Origin: Pyrenochaeta sp. MPI-SDFR-AT-0127
Lineage: Eukaryota; Ascomycota; Dothideomycetes; Pleosporales; Cucurbitariaceae
DNA: 64,000 bases
Direction of reading: 5' to 3'
Assembly (NCBI GenBank): GCA_020747015.1
Contig: JAGTJM010000016.1
Span: forward strand, 558,001-622,000
Shown piece after piece: positions 47,170 to 58,648 of this stretch. The first letter of the stretch is position 1; every line of letters starts with the position of its first letter. A program made the translations under genes and the position numbers. The notes beneath the pieces were generated by a model, which saw only the letters and a program-made list of their open reading frames with translations, was not told the DNA's origin and searched no databases.

Positions 47170-47820
47170 TCATGCTCTGCGGATTTCCCACTGCACGCCT
47201 GTGATACTGACCTCTTCACCAGCCTTCTCATCGTAATCGAACCACTCGCTCTCGCTCAGGTCGATGCCAGAAAACTTGGTGCCAGAGTCTACTCCGGTGG
47301 CAAGGAATTCGCCCTGTACATTTGTGATCAGCAACTCAATAGGCTGTATTGGGCCCCAATGAGCAGCTCACCTCGGCCTTGAACTCGGTGAACTCTAGCC
47401 CTCTGCAATCAAACTCGAGTATGTTCACAGTCTTGGGCGGGTCCGTCCGCTCGTATGTGGCAGGCGCTGCTTTGATGTTCGCCGAATGCTCTCTCTGCCG
47501 CGCCCATTAGCCCATGCCTGGAAATGGGGAGCAGGGCAGAAAGACCTTACAATTCTTGCACTTCCAGACAAAATTGGCCTCGCCCCTGCTGCCACTCATT
47601 TCATTCTGTTCGAAGCGGCTGACCGAAACAAAATTGGGATGTGTTTCTCGACATGACGTGCATTGCACTTTGAATGTGTAGTAGAAAGGCGCGTCTGGCG
47701 TGTCTTGAGGGCGGAGGTCCGTTACCCTGTGTTGCACGGTATTAGCATCTCTAGGCAGCCAAAGGAGCCATGTGTAACTGACCCATTGAGTTCTGCTTTC
47801 AATGCTAGTGCGAGCACCAT
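47170..47820 (-). CDS. CXXC zinc-binding protein, DUF866 (CZIB/C1orf123) family
   Basis: Four exons (47820-47783, 47726-47546, 47494-47372, 47313-47170) with introns of 56, 51 and 58 nt give 161 residues, the same size as human C1orf123 (160). The start MVLALALKAELNGVTDLRP matches the family's first strands. Two CXXC pairs are present, VQCTSCRETH and WKCKNCKREH, as expected for the single bound zinc. The C-terminus contains ILEFDCRGLEFTEF and WEIRRA. The family is conserved in eukaryotes; its molecular role is not established. The gene is divergent from SmF, 213 bp apart. Confidence 0.87.
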
Positions 47821-48033
47821 GGCGACAGTGAAGGAGGATTGTATACTGCTGCTCCGCTGCTCCTCAAGGGCAATTCGCATGGGCTGCCCCTCCCGCCACG
47901 GCAAAACATCGGCAGTTACGGTCGACCTTGCGCCGACTTTCTTGAGCTACAGGCACGGTCAAACCCAACCATCTGCTGCACCAGAAGAATCGCGCGACTG
48001 CATACTCCAAATTCTGAACATCCTGTCGCTAAT

Positions 48034-48427
48034 ATGGCTGTAAGATAGCTCCACTTGTGAGCAGTAGAGGCGTACAAGCTAATCCTTCACAGGCGGTCGC
48101 TCCCTTCAATCCCCGGCCTCTTCTCCAGAGCCTGTATGTCGCATACCATCACTCTTTCCCTACTACCTTGCGGTCCTCATTAACATGCTCAGGGTCGATA
48201 AAGACATTGTCGTGCGCTTAAAATGGGGCGAGACCGAATATAAGGGCAGACTCGTCTCGGTTGATCTCTACATGAACATTCAGCTTTCCAACACGGAAGA
48301 GTTCGTCAATGGAGTCAGCTCAGGCACGCTCGGCCAGGTGTTAATACGGTGCAATAATGTGTTATGGATCGGGAAGGCTGAGGAGGTGGAGCCGAAGACA
48401 ACAAAGGATACAGCCATGAGCGGTTGA
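48034..48427 (+). CDS. Small nuclear ribonucleoprotein SmF
   Basis: Three exons (48034-48039, 48093-48133, 48193-48427) give 93 residues. The first exon holds only ATG GCT, a micro-exon that is easy to miss. The protein begins MAAVAPFNPRPLLQSLVDKD, matching the NP(K/R)PFL start of SmF. Sm1 (VVRLKWGETEYKGRLVSVDLYMN) and Sm2 (LGQVLIRCNNVLWIG) motifs are complete. SmF is one of seven proteins forming the ring on U1, U2, U4 and U5 snRNAs in the spliceosome. The C-terminal tail (EEVEPKTTKDTAMSG) is short and acidic-polar, as usual. Confidence 0.92.
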
Positions 48428-48657
48428 GGATGGCACGAGCTACGACCAACGACACACCGTACCCAGAATCACGGGAGCCTGGCACCTCAATGAAAGGTGG
48501 GACGAGTCGCATGGCAGGAATGGTAATCGTACTATGAGCCCGCGATTGATAGCGTCAGCCATGCGTTTGCTGCAAAATCTATTGGATACCAGAGGATGCA
48601 AATATTATATCGAAAAAGGCCGGGACACCCTAGCCTTGAAAGCACAGCTTTCACGAA

Positions 48658-51600
48658 CTACTCAATCTCCTCTACAATCAGTTTCTTCTCTCCGCTTGTC
48701 CGATTCCCGAGTCCAGGCTTTACTATCAGTCCCCTCAGGTTGCCTTCTAGCCCCAAGTCAGGTCCCAATCTTAGCCCCTCATTTTGAAGCCTATACAGTT
48801 TCTTCATCCTCAGCGTTTCTAAGCCTTCCACCACACTCGCGGCGTGATCTCTGACAAGCTCATCCACATCTTGATCTTTAACCCATTTCAATATACTATC
48901 TATTTCCTCTTGCTGCTTCAGGCTCATGGCTACAGCGCTCTCCTTCCCACCCTCGATCGTTGAGTCAAGATTGCGTAATAGGCCCATGACGACAAGGATC
49001 CCTGCACGTCGCAACAATGCTTTGGCTTCTGATGTCTCTATAGTGAGAATCAAAAGCACCATTTGCAGCGTCACATCAACTGTGTGTTGCCGGAGCAGAT
49101 CGAGTCGGTACTCGAATACGGTTGAAAGAACACTGAGTGCAGAAGCACGAATACGTACATCCTCCTCAATCTCATTCTCCTCCCACCCTTGCACAATCCT
49201 CAGGAGCGCAGCGCGCTCCGTCTGCTCCCTTGGATCGTCATCCTCGAGACTGAGCAAGTTGGGTATCGGCCCACCCCATGCTGCTTCGCCTTCTTCTTTT
49301 ACTTTTTGCTCTGCTTCTGCAAGTTGCACGCGCGTTGATAAAGTCTTGTTGCGCTGGCCACGACGACTTGCTAAGGATAGGCAAGCTTCGCTGATCTGTT
49401 TAAGACTTCTATGCTGTTGAGCACTATTGCTATGGTACTTCCAGAGCCACTCAATGGTTATTTTGTTCAAGACTTCACCAACGCGAAGTCGGAAGTCTAA
49501 AGCATGTTGGAGCGCCCTTTCCTTGTCTTCAGGTTTCATGCCTTTCACGAGGCTCAGCGACCGTTCATCAAGGTCAATGAATGCATCGGATAATAAATTT
49601 ATCACCGGATACGGAGCACGTATAGCCAGATCGACGAGCACGGGAATTGCGGCTGTGTGGACGTACGACTCGGGATCGGCAAGTGAGGCGGACAACAGCA
49701 GGTGCGCCAACGATGGCACATCGATTATTGGAAAAGTGTCAGGGTTTTGTATAATTTTGTGGAGTGAATTCAGTGCCCATGTGCGGTTTGGTGGCTCCGG
49801 AGAAGTGAGGTCGGATAGAGTTGTTTCCAATGTCATGCGAAGCTCCGCCATTGGGTCAGATACGGTGCGCAGATTTGCTGGATCCGACGAGGTAGGTTTG
49901 ATCAAACCAAGGAGATTTATCGCAGCATTTCGGATGAGAGCTGACACAGGCAGTTGGCTTTGCTGTTGCGCAAGATATGTGAGAGCTGGGAACAACGACT
50001 GTAATGATGCCCAGGTCTCTGACGTCTGCTTGAAGCCCTCTGACGCAACCAAAGTACTTAATATACTCAAAGCAAAGGAGGATAGGTCTTCCTCTGCTGT
50101 CTCTTCCTCTGCGGCCACCCCTCTTTCTTGTTCATCGATAATATTTTCTAGTATCGCCCGACTTGAGGTCTTGGATTTGACTATGTGCTCTATGCGCACT
50201 TTTTGTTCGTCGACAAAGTTCTGTATGAGCTGTCCCATTAGTGCTATAATGTGTTGTGGGCTGCGAGCAAAATTGTCCTTGAATTTTGTCGCCAAAGCCT
50301 CAGAAAGTTTCGCATCTGTCAAAGCAGAGAGAGGTTCAATGTCCAACTCATCAGTCAAAGACGTTTCGAGTTTTCGCCCAGGAGACAGCCATCGCCGTGT
50401 TACTTGGATGAAAATAGATCCAGCAGTGACATCAGATATCTGTGCTTCGGCCAGCAGAGAAACGAGGAGATTGATGCGAGAATCAAGATCTCCGATACGT
50501 GTCAGAATGTGACTCATATCTGCCATTCCCTGGCTATCTTCACTTCTTTTACGAATCTCCACACCGCCTTGAGAACCAGGCCCAAACGTCCATGAGTGGT
50601 AGCCATCCCAAAAGAGATTAGTGGCAATACCATCGACCTGCGCTGCGTCGCAGGCAACTAAGATATATCGGGATAGGATAGCTTGTGGTAGCAAACTCCA
50701 TTCCTTGTTCAGTGACGGCCTCAATCGCGCGTAATTGAGCAAAGCCCAGAGTGGAAGTAATAAAGGCCCTACAAGTCGTTTGAGAAGGCCGGCATGAGAA
50801 TATGATGAAGCAATGGCTGACAGTCTCATCAAGGCCGACCTGAGTTCCTGTTCTGGAACAATCATTTGGTGATCATCACTCATTTGGGACTTCAGCTCTT
50901 TTGTATCTTTGGGATATATCACTTGCAGCAGCGGGAGAGCAAACAAGTCCCACCCTACTGTTCCTGGCGCGCCTGTCGTTTTCTTACTCAGTATACCACT
51001 AGCAACAATCTGGCCTGCAGCTCTACTCAGCTCTCTGCCCTCATTCCCATCCAGCAGTCTCAGCAATTGAGGAGCAAGTTCGCATAGCCATGTTTCTTGA
51101 CTATATCCACTTGGCGGCAATACGAGCAGTCGAGACGCCTGCGTAACAGCTTCTAAAGGGATTGGAAGCTGAGAGTGTGGACTGGAAGTATCATGAGGTA
51201 CTTGAGAATGTTTCGTCAAGTACGAGAGTGAGAGAAACTCGATAGTGTGGCGGACACCTTGTGGGCGAAGGGGTACTACTGCTAGCTCCTTGGAAATGAT
51301 GGGTTTTAACCACATGGGTAGAGGCTGCTGCAGGAACGTGGTCAAGATTGGGAGGAGGCGGGAAGTCGGTGTTTCAAAGATAAGCTTTTGATAAGTCTTC
51401 GAAATCTCAGATTGTGTCTCGTGCTTTGATGTAGGTGAGAACAAAAGCTCAGCAAGAGCTGATAGAATATCCGGGAGCATGCGTTGTGAGAGGAGCGACT
51501 GAATTCCAAGGCCTGTCTGCTCCAGGATGGGTATCAGCGATAATGCGATTCTTGAAAGGACATGTTTATTTCCACTCGCCGGTGCAGTGATTGGCGCTAC

Positions 51601-51897
51601 CAAAACCGACTTTGGTCGCTGATAGAAAGCGACGCCAGGAGATAGGTGAGGCAGTATACCAAGCAAGGTAACAAGGTCGAGAAGGCCATATACTACGCCA
51701 GCGAGAGATGCATCGTATGGGGCGTCAGGTTCCGATGTCAGATCAGCCGAATTAATGGCATGGAGATGCGAAAGCGCTTCCGTCACAACTTTCTCGTGGT
51801 CGGCAACAATAGCACCAGCGCTATATTTACGATTTTTGTCCATAAACGGGCCAAGAAATTCTGCGGCTGCGTCTACTGCGAGCTCAACAGCGCCCAT
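48658..51897 (-). CDS. Rtp1/TANGO6-like RNA polymerase II assembly/nuclear import factor
   Basis: A single large exon from the ATG at 51897 (MGAVELAVDAAAEFLGPF) encodes 1079 residues; an in-frame upstream start is less likely. The protein is almost wholly alpha-helical (HEAT/ARM-like). The C-terminal part has the Rtp1 C1/C2 blocks: RTWALNSLHKIIQNPDTFPIID, DPESYVHTAAIPVLVDLA, IRASALSVLSTVFEYRLD and RDHAASVVEGLETLR. Yeast Rtp1 helps nuclear import and assembly of RNA polymerase II; animal TANGO6 is related. The absence of introns in 3.2 kb is notable beside the intron-rich neighbours. It is convergent with SmF, with 230 bp between stops. Confidence 0.85.
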   Translation of the reverse strand: MGAVELAVDAAAEFLGPFMDKNRKYSAGAIVADHEKVVTEALSHLHAINSADLTSEPDAPYDASLAGVVYGLLDLVTLLGILPHLSPGVAFYQRPKSVLVAPITAPASGNKHVLSRIALSLIPILEQTGLGIQSLLSQRMLPDILSALAELLFSPTSKHETQSEISKTYQKLIFETPTSRLLPILTTFLQQPLPMWLKPIISKELAVVPLRPQGVRHTIEFLSLSYLTKHSQVPHDTSSPHSQLPIPLEAVTQASRLLVLPPSGYSQETWLCELAPQLLRLLDGNEGRELSRAAGQIVASGILSKKTTGAPGTVGWDLFALPLLQVIYPKDTKELKSQMSDDHQMIVPEQELRSALMRLSAIASSYSHAGLLKRLVGPLLLPLWALLNYARLRPSLNKEWSLLPQAILSRYILVACDAAQVDGIATNLFWDGYHSWTFGPGSQGGVEIRKRSEDSQGMADMSHILTRIGDLDSRINLLVSLLAEAQISDVTAGSIFIQVTRRWLSPGRKLETSLTDELDIEPLSALTDAKLSEALATKFKDNFARSPQHIIALMGQLIQNFVDEQKVRIEHIVKSKTSSRAILENIIDEQERGVAAEEETAEEDLSSFALSILSTLVASEGFKQTSETWASLQSLFPALTYLAQQQSQLPVSALIRNAAINLLGLIKPTSSDPANLRTVSDPMAELRMTLETTLSDLTSPEPPNRTWALNSLHKIIQNPDTFPIIDVPSLAHLLLSASLADPESYVHTAAIPVLVDLAIRAPYPVINLLSDAFIDLDERSLSLVKGMKPEDKERALQHALDFRLRVGEVLNKITIEWLWKYHSNSAQQHRSLKQISEACLSLASRRGQRNKTLSTRVQLAEAEQKVKEEGEAAWGGPIPNLLSLEDDDPREQTERAALLRIVQGWEENEIEEDVRIRASALSVLSTVFEYRLDLLRQHTVDVTLQMVLLILTIETSEAKALLRRAGILVVMGLLRNLDSTIEGGKESAVAMSLKQQEEIDSILKWVKDQDVDELVRDHAASVVEGLETLRMKKLYRLQNEGLRLGPDLGLEGNLRGLIVKPGLGNRTSGEKKLIVEEIE

Positions 51898-54800
51898 GTT
51901 GATGTCAGTGTTGGCGAGGATCAGAGAATAAAACTTTGTAGTTGTGGCGAGAGTTATTGAGTAGGAAGAAACGTGACCACGCGATGAGTCCGTGCATCGC
52001 AGCACACAAAAGCAACAAACGCGCCAACCACTCGCGCTTTCCTTTCCTCAACAACTACCCCAACATCCGTCGCCACACAACGCTGTCTTCCTATAGCACA
52101 CTGCTGTGTTTTCTCACGCATCTTGACCGATTCCTGGACTGGGCGCATTTCATTGACACCCTCTGACCACGTCAACAGCAGCGGGACAGTCGCGCCATGC
52201 TCTCCTTCAATACTACTTCGTCTCTCGCTTGATTCCAAGCATCCTGCATGTCACTTCTCCCACAGTTACCGATGCCTGCCTTCTTCGGAATGCGGTTCGC
52301 CCGCGCCTCACGTACTTGCGCAGCCCGCACACACCCGAGCCTCTTAGCACGGTCTCAATGGGTTGTACGTATGTTGGGCTGTGCGCTTTGCTGGAAACAT
52401 CAGGGTTGTGCGTGAGGGCAGGCTCGGATCTTAACCCTAATCATCTTCTGGTATTTGTCTCGCTTTACGCAAGATGAACAGCTCCGCGGTCATGTCGCCG
52501 ACTTTCCAACTAGCCCCGGATGCCTGCCAGCCCGCTCTTAGTGGGTTGCCTTGCAGATGGTGTGCAAAAGGGAGGCTCGAGGCACGGGAGCGAGAGCTCA
52601 AATTGAGGTGTCATGTGCCTGTTGGGGCGTTAAAGTTCTCTCTGGAGACCCACGTCGACACTCTCATCCGTGCAACAGACTCTGGTTATTATGAATGGCT
52701 TCAAGACATTCGCAATGGCGCAATGAGGAGAGGTCTGAGGAGGGGTACCGGTCGCCTCGACCGAGGTCTGACTTTGGGTCCTTGCATTCCGTCAGAGCAT
52801 CGGCCATCTGCATCTGGATATCCGCCTGGGAGTTGCAAAACCAAGTACCAACATAACAACGTTGCCTCATGACACATGAGTTGAATAGATGATTGAAGAA
52901 GAGCACGGTTTCGATCTTTGATCCAGCTTTACATACAGACACACTGGCTTGTCTGGCTTCGGCTGGCGCGAGATCCACTCGTCAGAAAGGCAGAAGCCTA
53001 GCGAGGTCTCAACGCGTCTCATGTCAGTGTTGTCGCATTTGGCGTACCGTCACGCTCCAGATCTGAAATTTTCAAATTCACTCAGTATTGTCGCTTGGAT
53101 GCACGTTTGTTGGACATGGTAAGCATCGCTAGCACTACGCGGTAACCGATTCAATCCGGCTTGTTGTGTATGGCGAAGAAGCTTCCCGTGTATCTCTTCT
53201 ACAAGGGTGTTAGCCTTTATCAGAGTTCCACCCTCATTCGCCATCGAAGTTCTTGACAAGCCTGTGTCATGAATTACATCACGCGACACTAACCACGTAC
53301 ACGTGGTATTCGACCAGTCGCGCTAATCGTCAACATGTACGTCCAGCGTGCATATGCATTGGCGAGCGTCTACCTATCTCGATCGAGCAGTCCACCAGGC
53401 TGTTACGGCCAACCATGCGGTTTTTGAGGATGTCCTTTGTCCGCACCAGAACGCCCTCTAACTATAGAGAGGAATCAAAGACTAGTCTCAGGAAGTCATG
53501 CTATTACAATCAGAGGGAGAAGTATCTCAGCTCCTCTGGCTGAGATGATTGTATTGTAGGAGTTGCTACGCGATCGTTGTGATGCGATGACTAGGACATG
53601 TCAACGGAGGCTCTTTGTTCGCGATTACGGTGATCTATGGCCGTGTTGAAGAATTGCACGTAGTGCTAGAGATAGAACGGTTTGCTTCTCGCGCAGCGCA
53701 ACTGCGTTTGCAAGTCTCATTTAACGATCGCGCCGGCAGGCTTTCTTGGGACAGGCTACCCTTGGAGATCACAGAGCAGAAAGGATTGGCGAACGGCACA
53801 GAGACCTTGATGGGAGTCAGATGCCACAACGGACTGTTCAATGCCGAAGACTTTGGCAACAGGACCTCTCAAGAGTGAGGCTCAAGGCTTAGACCTGTCT
53901 GCTGCCATTGTTTGCGACGAGCTTTCCTTGTGCTCTCTTCTTCTATTCGAGTTTACTTGTTGTTTAGCATGTTGTCTTTCCCTCCACAATTTTCTACGCC
54001 TTACCCAGGGAAGCCACGCCGACGCTTTTCTTGATGTGAGCCTGGCGTGACGTGAGTGGCGTGAGACTAGGAGCTCGTGGTGTGCAGAGTTGGTCGGTAG
54101 TTTGCATTGCTATCCTTCGGGATGGCTCCGTTATTTTCCATAAGTTCTCTGTTCCTAGAGAGTGGATGCTACGCTAACCAAATTAGAGAATACCCATTTT
54201 CCCGTCAACTCGCAGGGCAGCTCGTATTTTGCTTGTATCTGCAGCCCACATGTCAGCGTACAGCGAAGCGAGCTCGTACGTATTCAGCCTATACAAACAT
54301 ATTGCGAAGTGTGTCGTACAAGAATAAGCGAACTACCACGCGAGCTTGATATTTTGGGTCCTCGTTAATACTGCACTTCCCAAATCGTGTCGAACCGCAG
54401 AAGTGGCGGTAGAGTACTGCGCATGAGGGCGCCGATCTCTACCCGGTTTGTTGGTCAGGGCAAGGATAGAAAGTTGATTGCAGTTTTGGATACTTGGCGA
54501 AGGCAATTGTAAGATATTTCGGGCATTCCAAGCTTGTACCTGAGAGGACACTGGTGCAAATACGACCGACGCCAATACCGTAATAAGTCGAACGCGGCTA
54601 GTTGGGAACGGATGTGATGTGTACAGCCGCACACAATATTTATACTACAGGGGCAAGATATGTTTACCACTCATACACTTCATGACTGGTGGAATTATGG
54701 GTATACACGAGGCGTTTCCTGGTCTTAGGATTCTGTGGACAGTACGGATGTGGCTATGATCGTCCGTTTTATTGTATCTCTGCACCTGTTTCGCTCGTTC

Positions 54801-55014
54801 ACCCACACAAATAGTCCCCGGAGAACATCTTGTGCATCAACAGGTTCCGGGTAACCTCAAAATTTCGTATTTCCTCGTGTGCCATTGTCAGCATGGCGAA
54901 GTCAAAGCGCATCGACGTCATAAGTAGAAGAATCGAAGAAAATGAGGATATAAAGAATACCATAGATCGCTCTAATGCATTGTCTGGGTCTCAGAGCTTT
55001 TCGGCTGATACATC
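51898..55014. other. Intergenic, gene-poor (3.1 kb)
   Basis: No conserved protein is recognised. A 132-codon plus frame with an ATG at 52474 and an 87-codon frame at 53615 lack family motifs. The region marks the change from housekeeping genes to the accessory right end. No tRNA or terminal repeat was seen. Confidence 0.45.
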
Positions 55015-56733
55015 ATGCTGCACCTTTCACTTTACATTCTTTGCGCCATCCTGCTACCACATTCGGTACGCGCTGATACATGCTCATCCGTCTCAGCTCT
55101 GGGTTACATCAATGTGACCTATCCACTGAATTTGGCCTACATCGAAGAGCAAACTCAATATTGGTCAACATCTTGCTCTGCCCTTCTGCCTTCATGCATT
55201 ATCTTTCCCAAGACTGTAGATGAGGTTTCAACTGTTGTTAAGATACTTGCGAACAGTTCTGAGCCCTTCGCCGTTAAGTCTGGTGGCCACAACCCGAACA
55301 ATGGATGGAGCAGTGTTGCCGGGGGCCCGCTCATTGCAATGGAGCATTTTGACCAAGCCAACTTGGACCAAAGCACTGGAATCGTCGATGTAGGCCCCGG
55401 TAATCGGCTTGATGGTATTGCGGCCAAATTGCAGGGTAGTGGATGGACGTTCGTCGGTGGGCGGATCGGCAACACAGGAGTTGGTGGCCTAGTCCTTGGG
55501 GGTGGACTGAGTTACATGTCAACTCAATATGGTTGGGCTGCATCGTCGGTGCAGGAGTTTGAGATTGTGTTCGCCAACGGTACTATTGGACACATTAATG
55601 GAAACAACTTTCCGGATATATTCAAGGCTCTCAAAGGCGGCGGTAACAACTTCGGCATCATAACAAACTACCGACTACAGGCACGCCCACAAGGCAACAT
55701 TTGGGGTGGGAACCTTGTGTTTCTCCGAACACCTGAAAAAGACAAGAAGCTACTTCAAGCCGTTCGCGACTGGACTGAGTACAATGAGGATGACAAGGCC
55801 GCCGTGATTGTCACTGCCGAGCGTGCAAATGTGAATGTTATCGACTCTTGGATAAGGTATACAATCCCGGCCACACACTGGATGTTGTCTCCTTAAATGT
55901 CGAATCTAAGATATTTGAGGCTCAACACTAGGCATCTACTATTTGTAAGAACTACGCTGACTTTGTAGTACGTATTCATTAGCTTCCTATCTCGGGTTAT
56001 ATTCAAAGACAGCTCAGTCTCCAAGACATTAAGGTACCTGTACTTGCTTTGGGAGCATATACTGACGTTGTAATCTGATCTAGTTTTCCTCTTTTATGAT
56101 GGCCCCTCGCCACCCCCTGGGCTCTTCAGCAATTTTACAGATGTCAACCCTCTGTTAGATACCACCCGAACACGGACGTACGCTGACCTCATGGCACTGA
56201 GTAATTGGGTTGTCATCAAGGGTTCTGTTGTTGATATCGCAACTGAAACAATACCGCTACCATCCGATGAAAACCGAGTCAAAGTCATGGAAGGACTACA
56301 TGATCACTGGCGAAACATTTCAGCCACAACATTACTTGTCCCTGGGATCGTAGCTTCAATCGCCTGGCAGCCTTTTCCTAAAAGGATTGCACAGAAAGCG
56401 AAAGCGCTCGGCCCAGACCTGATTGATGCTGACGCTGACGTTGATCGCATCATCATCGAGATGAATTACGCCTTCATACCACAATCAGAGTACGATCGGA
56501 TGGCAGACACAATGGAGGCCACCTACTCAGGTGTGAGGGACAGGGTGACAGCATGGCAGGCAGACGGCACACTTCCGCAGGCATACTTACCGGTTTTCAT
56601 GAACTATGGATTCTATCGCCAGGATTATTTTGGAAGATTAAGACCAGAAAGTCGAGCGCTAGCGAAGAGAGTCTCTGATCTGGTCGATCCAGAAGGGCTT
56701 TTCCGGCTTCGAACTGGTGGTTGGAAGCCTTGA
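55015..56733 (+). CDS. Secreted FAD-linked oxidase, berberine-bridge-enzyme type; exon junction unresolved
   Basis: The 5' exon (from 55015) starts with a signal peptide (MLHLSLYILCAILLPHSVRA) and the PCMH-type FAD domain: PFAVKSGGHNPNNG, with His about 92 as the likely covalent FAD site, and GGRIGNTGVGGLVLGGGLSY. The 3' exon (about 56084-56733) has FLFYDGPSPPPGVFSNF, then the substrate domain and the BBE tail MNYGFYRQDYFGRLRPES. Between them (about 55873-56083) the family would read straight from NVIDSWI into FLFYDG. The obvious donor (AAG/GTATAC) and acceptor (TCTAG/TTTTCC) do not match in phase. Either a micro-exon was missed or the gene is damaged. Such enzymes oxidise alcohols or sugars, or act in secondary metabolism; substrate unknown. 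Confidence 0.75.
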
Positions 56734-57876
56734 AATCATGATAAATTCTGGAGATTGGGCGTCAGAATTCTTGTAAACATTCTGGAGATTCCAGAAGGCC
56801 ATTGACACCTGGATTTTTGTCTTGCCCATCGGATGCACCAAATCTGGAGCTATTGGCAGCTTATTTATTTCTTTTCTGTACACTTTCATTCGCTATTTAT
56901 ACCTTTATTTAGGGTTTTTGCTCATCTGTTGTCTAACATCATGTTACCAATTTTTGCTATCGTTACCGTCTACTCAAATTTTAACAGATAGTAATAAAAC
57001 TCGTCTTCTTTCATGAGAACCAGGTGGCTCAAGAAGCTTCTGGCACGTATCAGCGCATGGCAGTTGTGCAGTAAAAGAAACGATTCTGGTATCCGCTTAG
57101 CGATCGGGTTAGCGAGCATGTCGTTGATCGGAACACGTAAGCATTCATTGGCCGCCTACGATTCAAGTCAACTGTGGTTACCTATCAGCCCTCCCTGTAC
57201 TACTACAGAGGTATGTTTTAGAAGTATATTGCATAGTAAGAACCTCATCCATTGTATATCCCACCCACGGTAATGTACCACGGCATGTTTGCAAATTATG
57301 GCACTGTCTTAAGTGCCGAATCAATACGGTTCGTGCAAAATCTCAGACATTTTCCAAGTCGGTGCGGTGATCATCCCCGATTTTCGTTGAATCGTGGGGA
57401 TCAAAGCAGGAAGAAAGGGTGAATGGGCCATTGGCGGCAGATAAATGGCGCTAGATGCTTACGTATATGGATTCAACCTCGAACATGACAATCGAAACAG
57501 AAATGGAAAGGAAATGAGCTTGTATGGAACCATGAGAGTGAGAGTAATCTCCATAACACAACACCAGGGGAAGCCTTGAGGAGGATGAGCTTTTTTTTCA
57601 TGCGCTAGAAAGTGATTCGGTCAAACAGATGCTCATTAATTCGTTCTGGACCAAATTATCTTATCGATCGTGGGTAATGAATACGAATGAGTAGGCCAAT
57701 ATACGTACAGAGGAGGAGGTACACGATTATCCACATACTTTTTGAACTTGATCAGATGGATATAGTTACATGGGAGCAATTACGTTCGAGGGAGACGAGA
57801 ACGGGGTGAAGCCAAGTAGGTATGTATCGCCATTAGGCATTTGCTATTTCTCAGACTCCTTCATATCCTAATTGCT
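56734..57876. other. Intergenic, AT-rich
   Basis: 1.14 kb. An 86-codon plus-strand frame from an ATG at 57013 shows no recognisable motif. No repeat pair or RNA gene is evident. Confidence 0.4.
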
Positions 57877-58648
57877 CTAGAGGTCTTCAGGAGGCTTCGT
57901 GATTCGAGTCAAGTGATCACCGTTGAGTTCTTTCAATATCTTGCCTAAACCTCGTGACTGTAGTCTTTCTCATTCCACATATCCTATGAAAAGATTAGTT
58001 AACACGAATCTTTTAGTGGAAAACGCTGGCGAAAAAGCTTCGCAACAAATAATTCGTTTGCTGATTACATTACTCACCTTATGGTATCGCACCTTTCCAT
58101 CGTGGTCCAATGTCAGTGTAACAAGACTGTTGACTTTCTTAGGAACCGGAATTGGCCTTGGTGTGTATTCCTGTTGGAGCTTGAAAATAATTTCATCGGA
58201 TTCTGAGGACACGACTTCTATTTGATAGTCCTGGTTGACTTCATAATCTTGGGTATGCTTGTCAAGTTAACATACCGCCAGATACAGATAAACATCAGGC
58301 GCACAACACCGGATCAAGCGAGGTCTTACCGTACCATTCCCTTGCAATCTTATACCTCGTGTCACAATAACTCCATGGATCATCGTATATCGCCTCCTCC
58401 GCATAAACCATCATGTCTTCCTTACATGCGCTACCAGAATACAAATTGCATATGGATTGTACAACCTTTTCCCTTTCTGCGTCGAGTTTTATGGAATTTT
58501 CTGGGTGTGGTTCGTAGTCGACGACTGAGGAGTTATTTTGCGATGTGCCTACGGTCAAAGCCGTGGGATCAGGTCTCTTCTCGAATTCTTCTTCCAACCT
58601 GGCAGCACGGGTTTCCTTACCCGACTTCCCTTCAACCGGAATAGACAT
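57877..58648 (-). pseudogene. NTF2/SnoaL-like conserved fungal protein, frameshifted 3' end
   Basis: Exons 58648-58330 and 58247-58078 encode a family-like protein: MSIPVEGKSGKETRAARLEEE at the start, YAEEAIYDDPWSYCDTRYKIA, then EVVSSESDEIIFKLQQEYTP and LDHDGKVRYHK. The last exon (57983-57877) reads DMWNEKDYSHE and then hits TAG. One base out of frame, the rest of the expected tail (LGKILKELNGDHLTRITKPP) is intact to a TAG at 57877-57879. A single missing base near 57956 would explain this. The product is either truncated by about 25 residues, the locus is decaying, or the assembly has an indel. The first intron's acceptor (CCCAAG at 58248) is also atypical. The fold is the small cone-shaped NTF2 barrel; function unknown. 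Confidence 0.65.

Noticed and set aside
49427..50512. 361-codon plus-strand frame
   Set aside because: Shadow of the Rtp1-like gene on the minus strand; Ser/Arg/Cys-rich composition.
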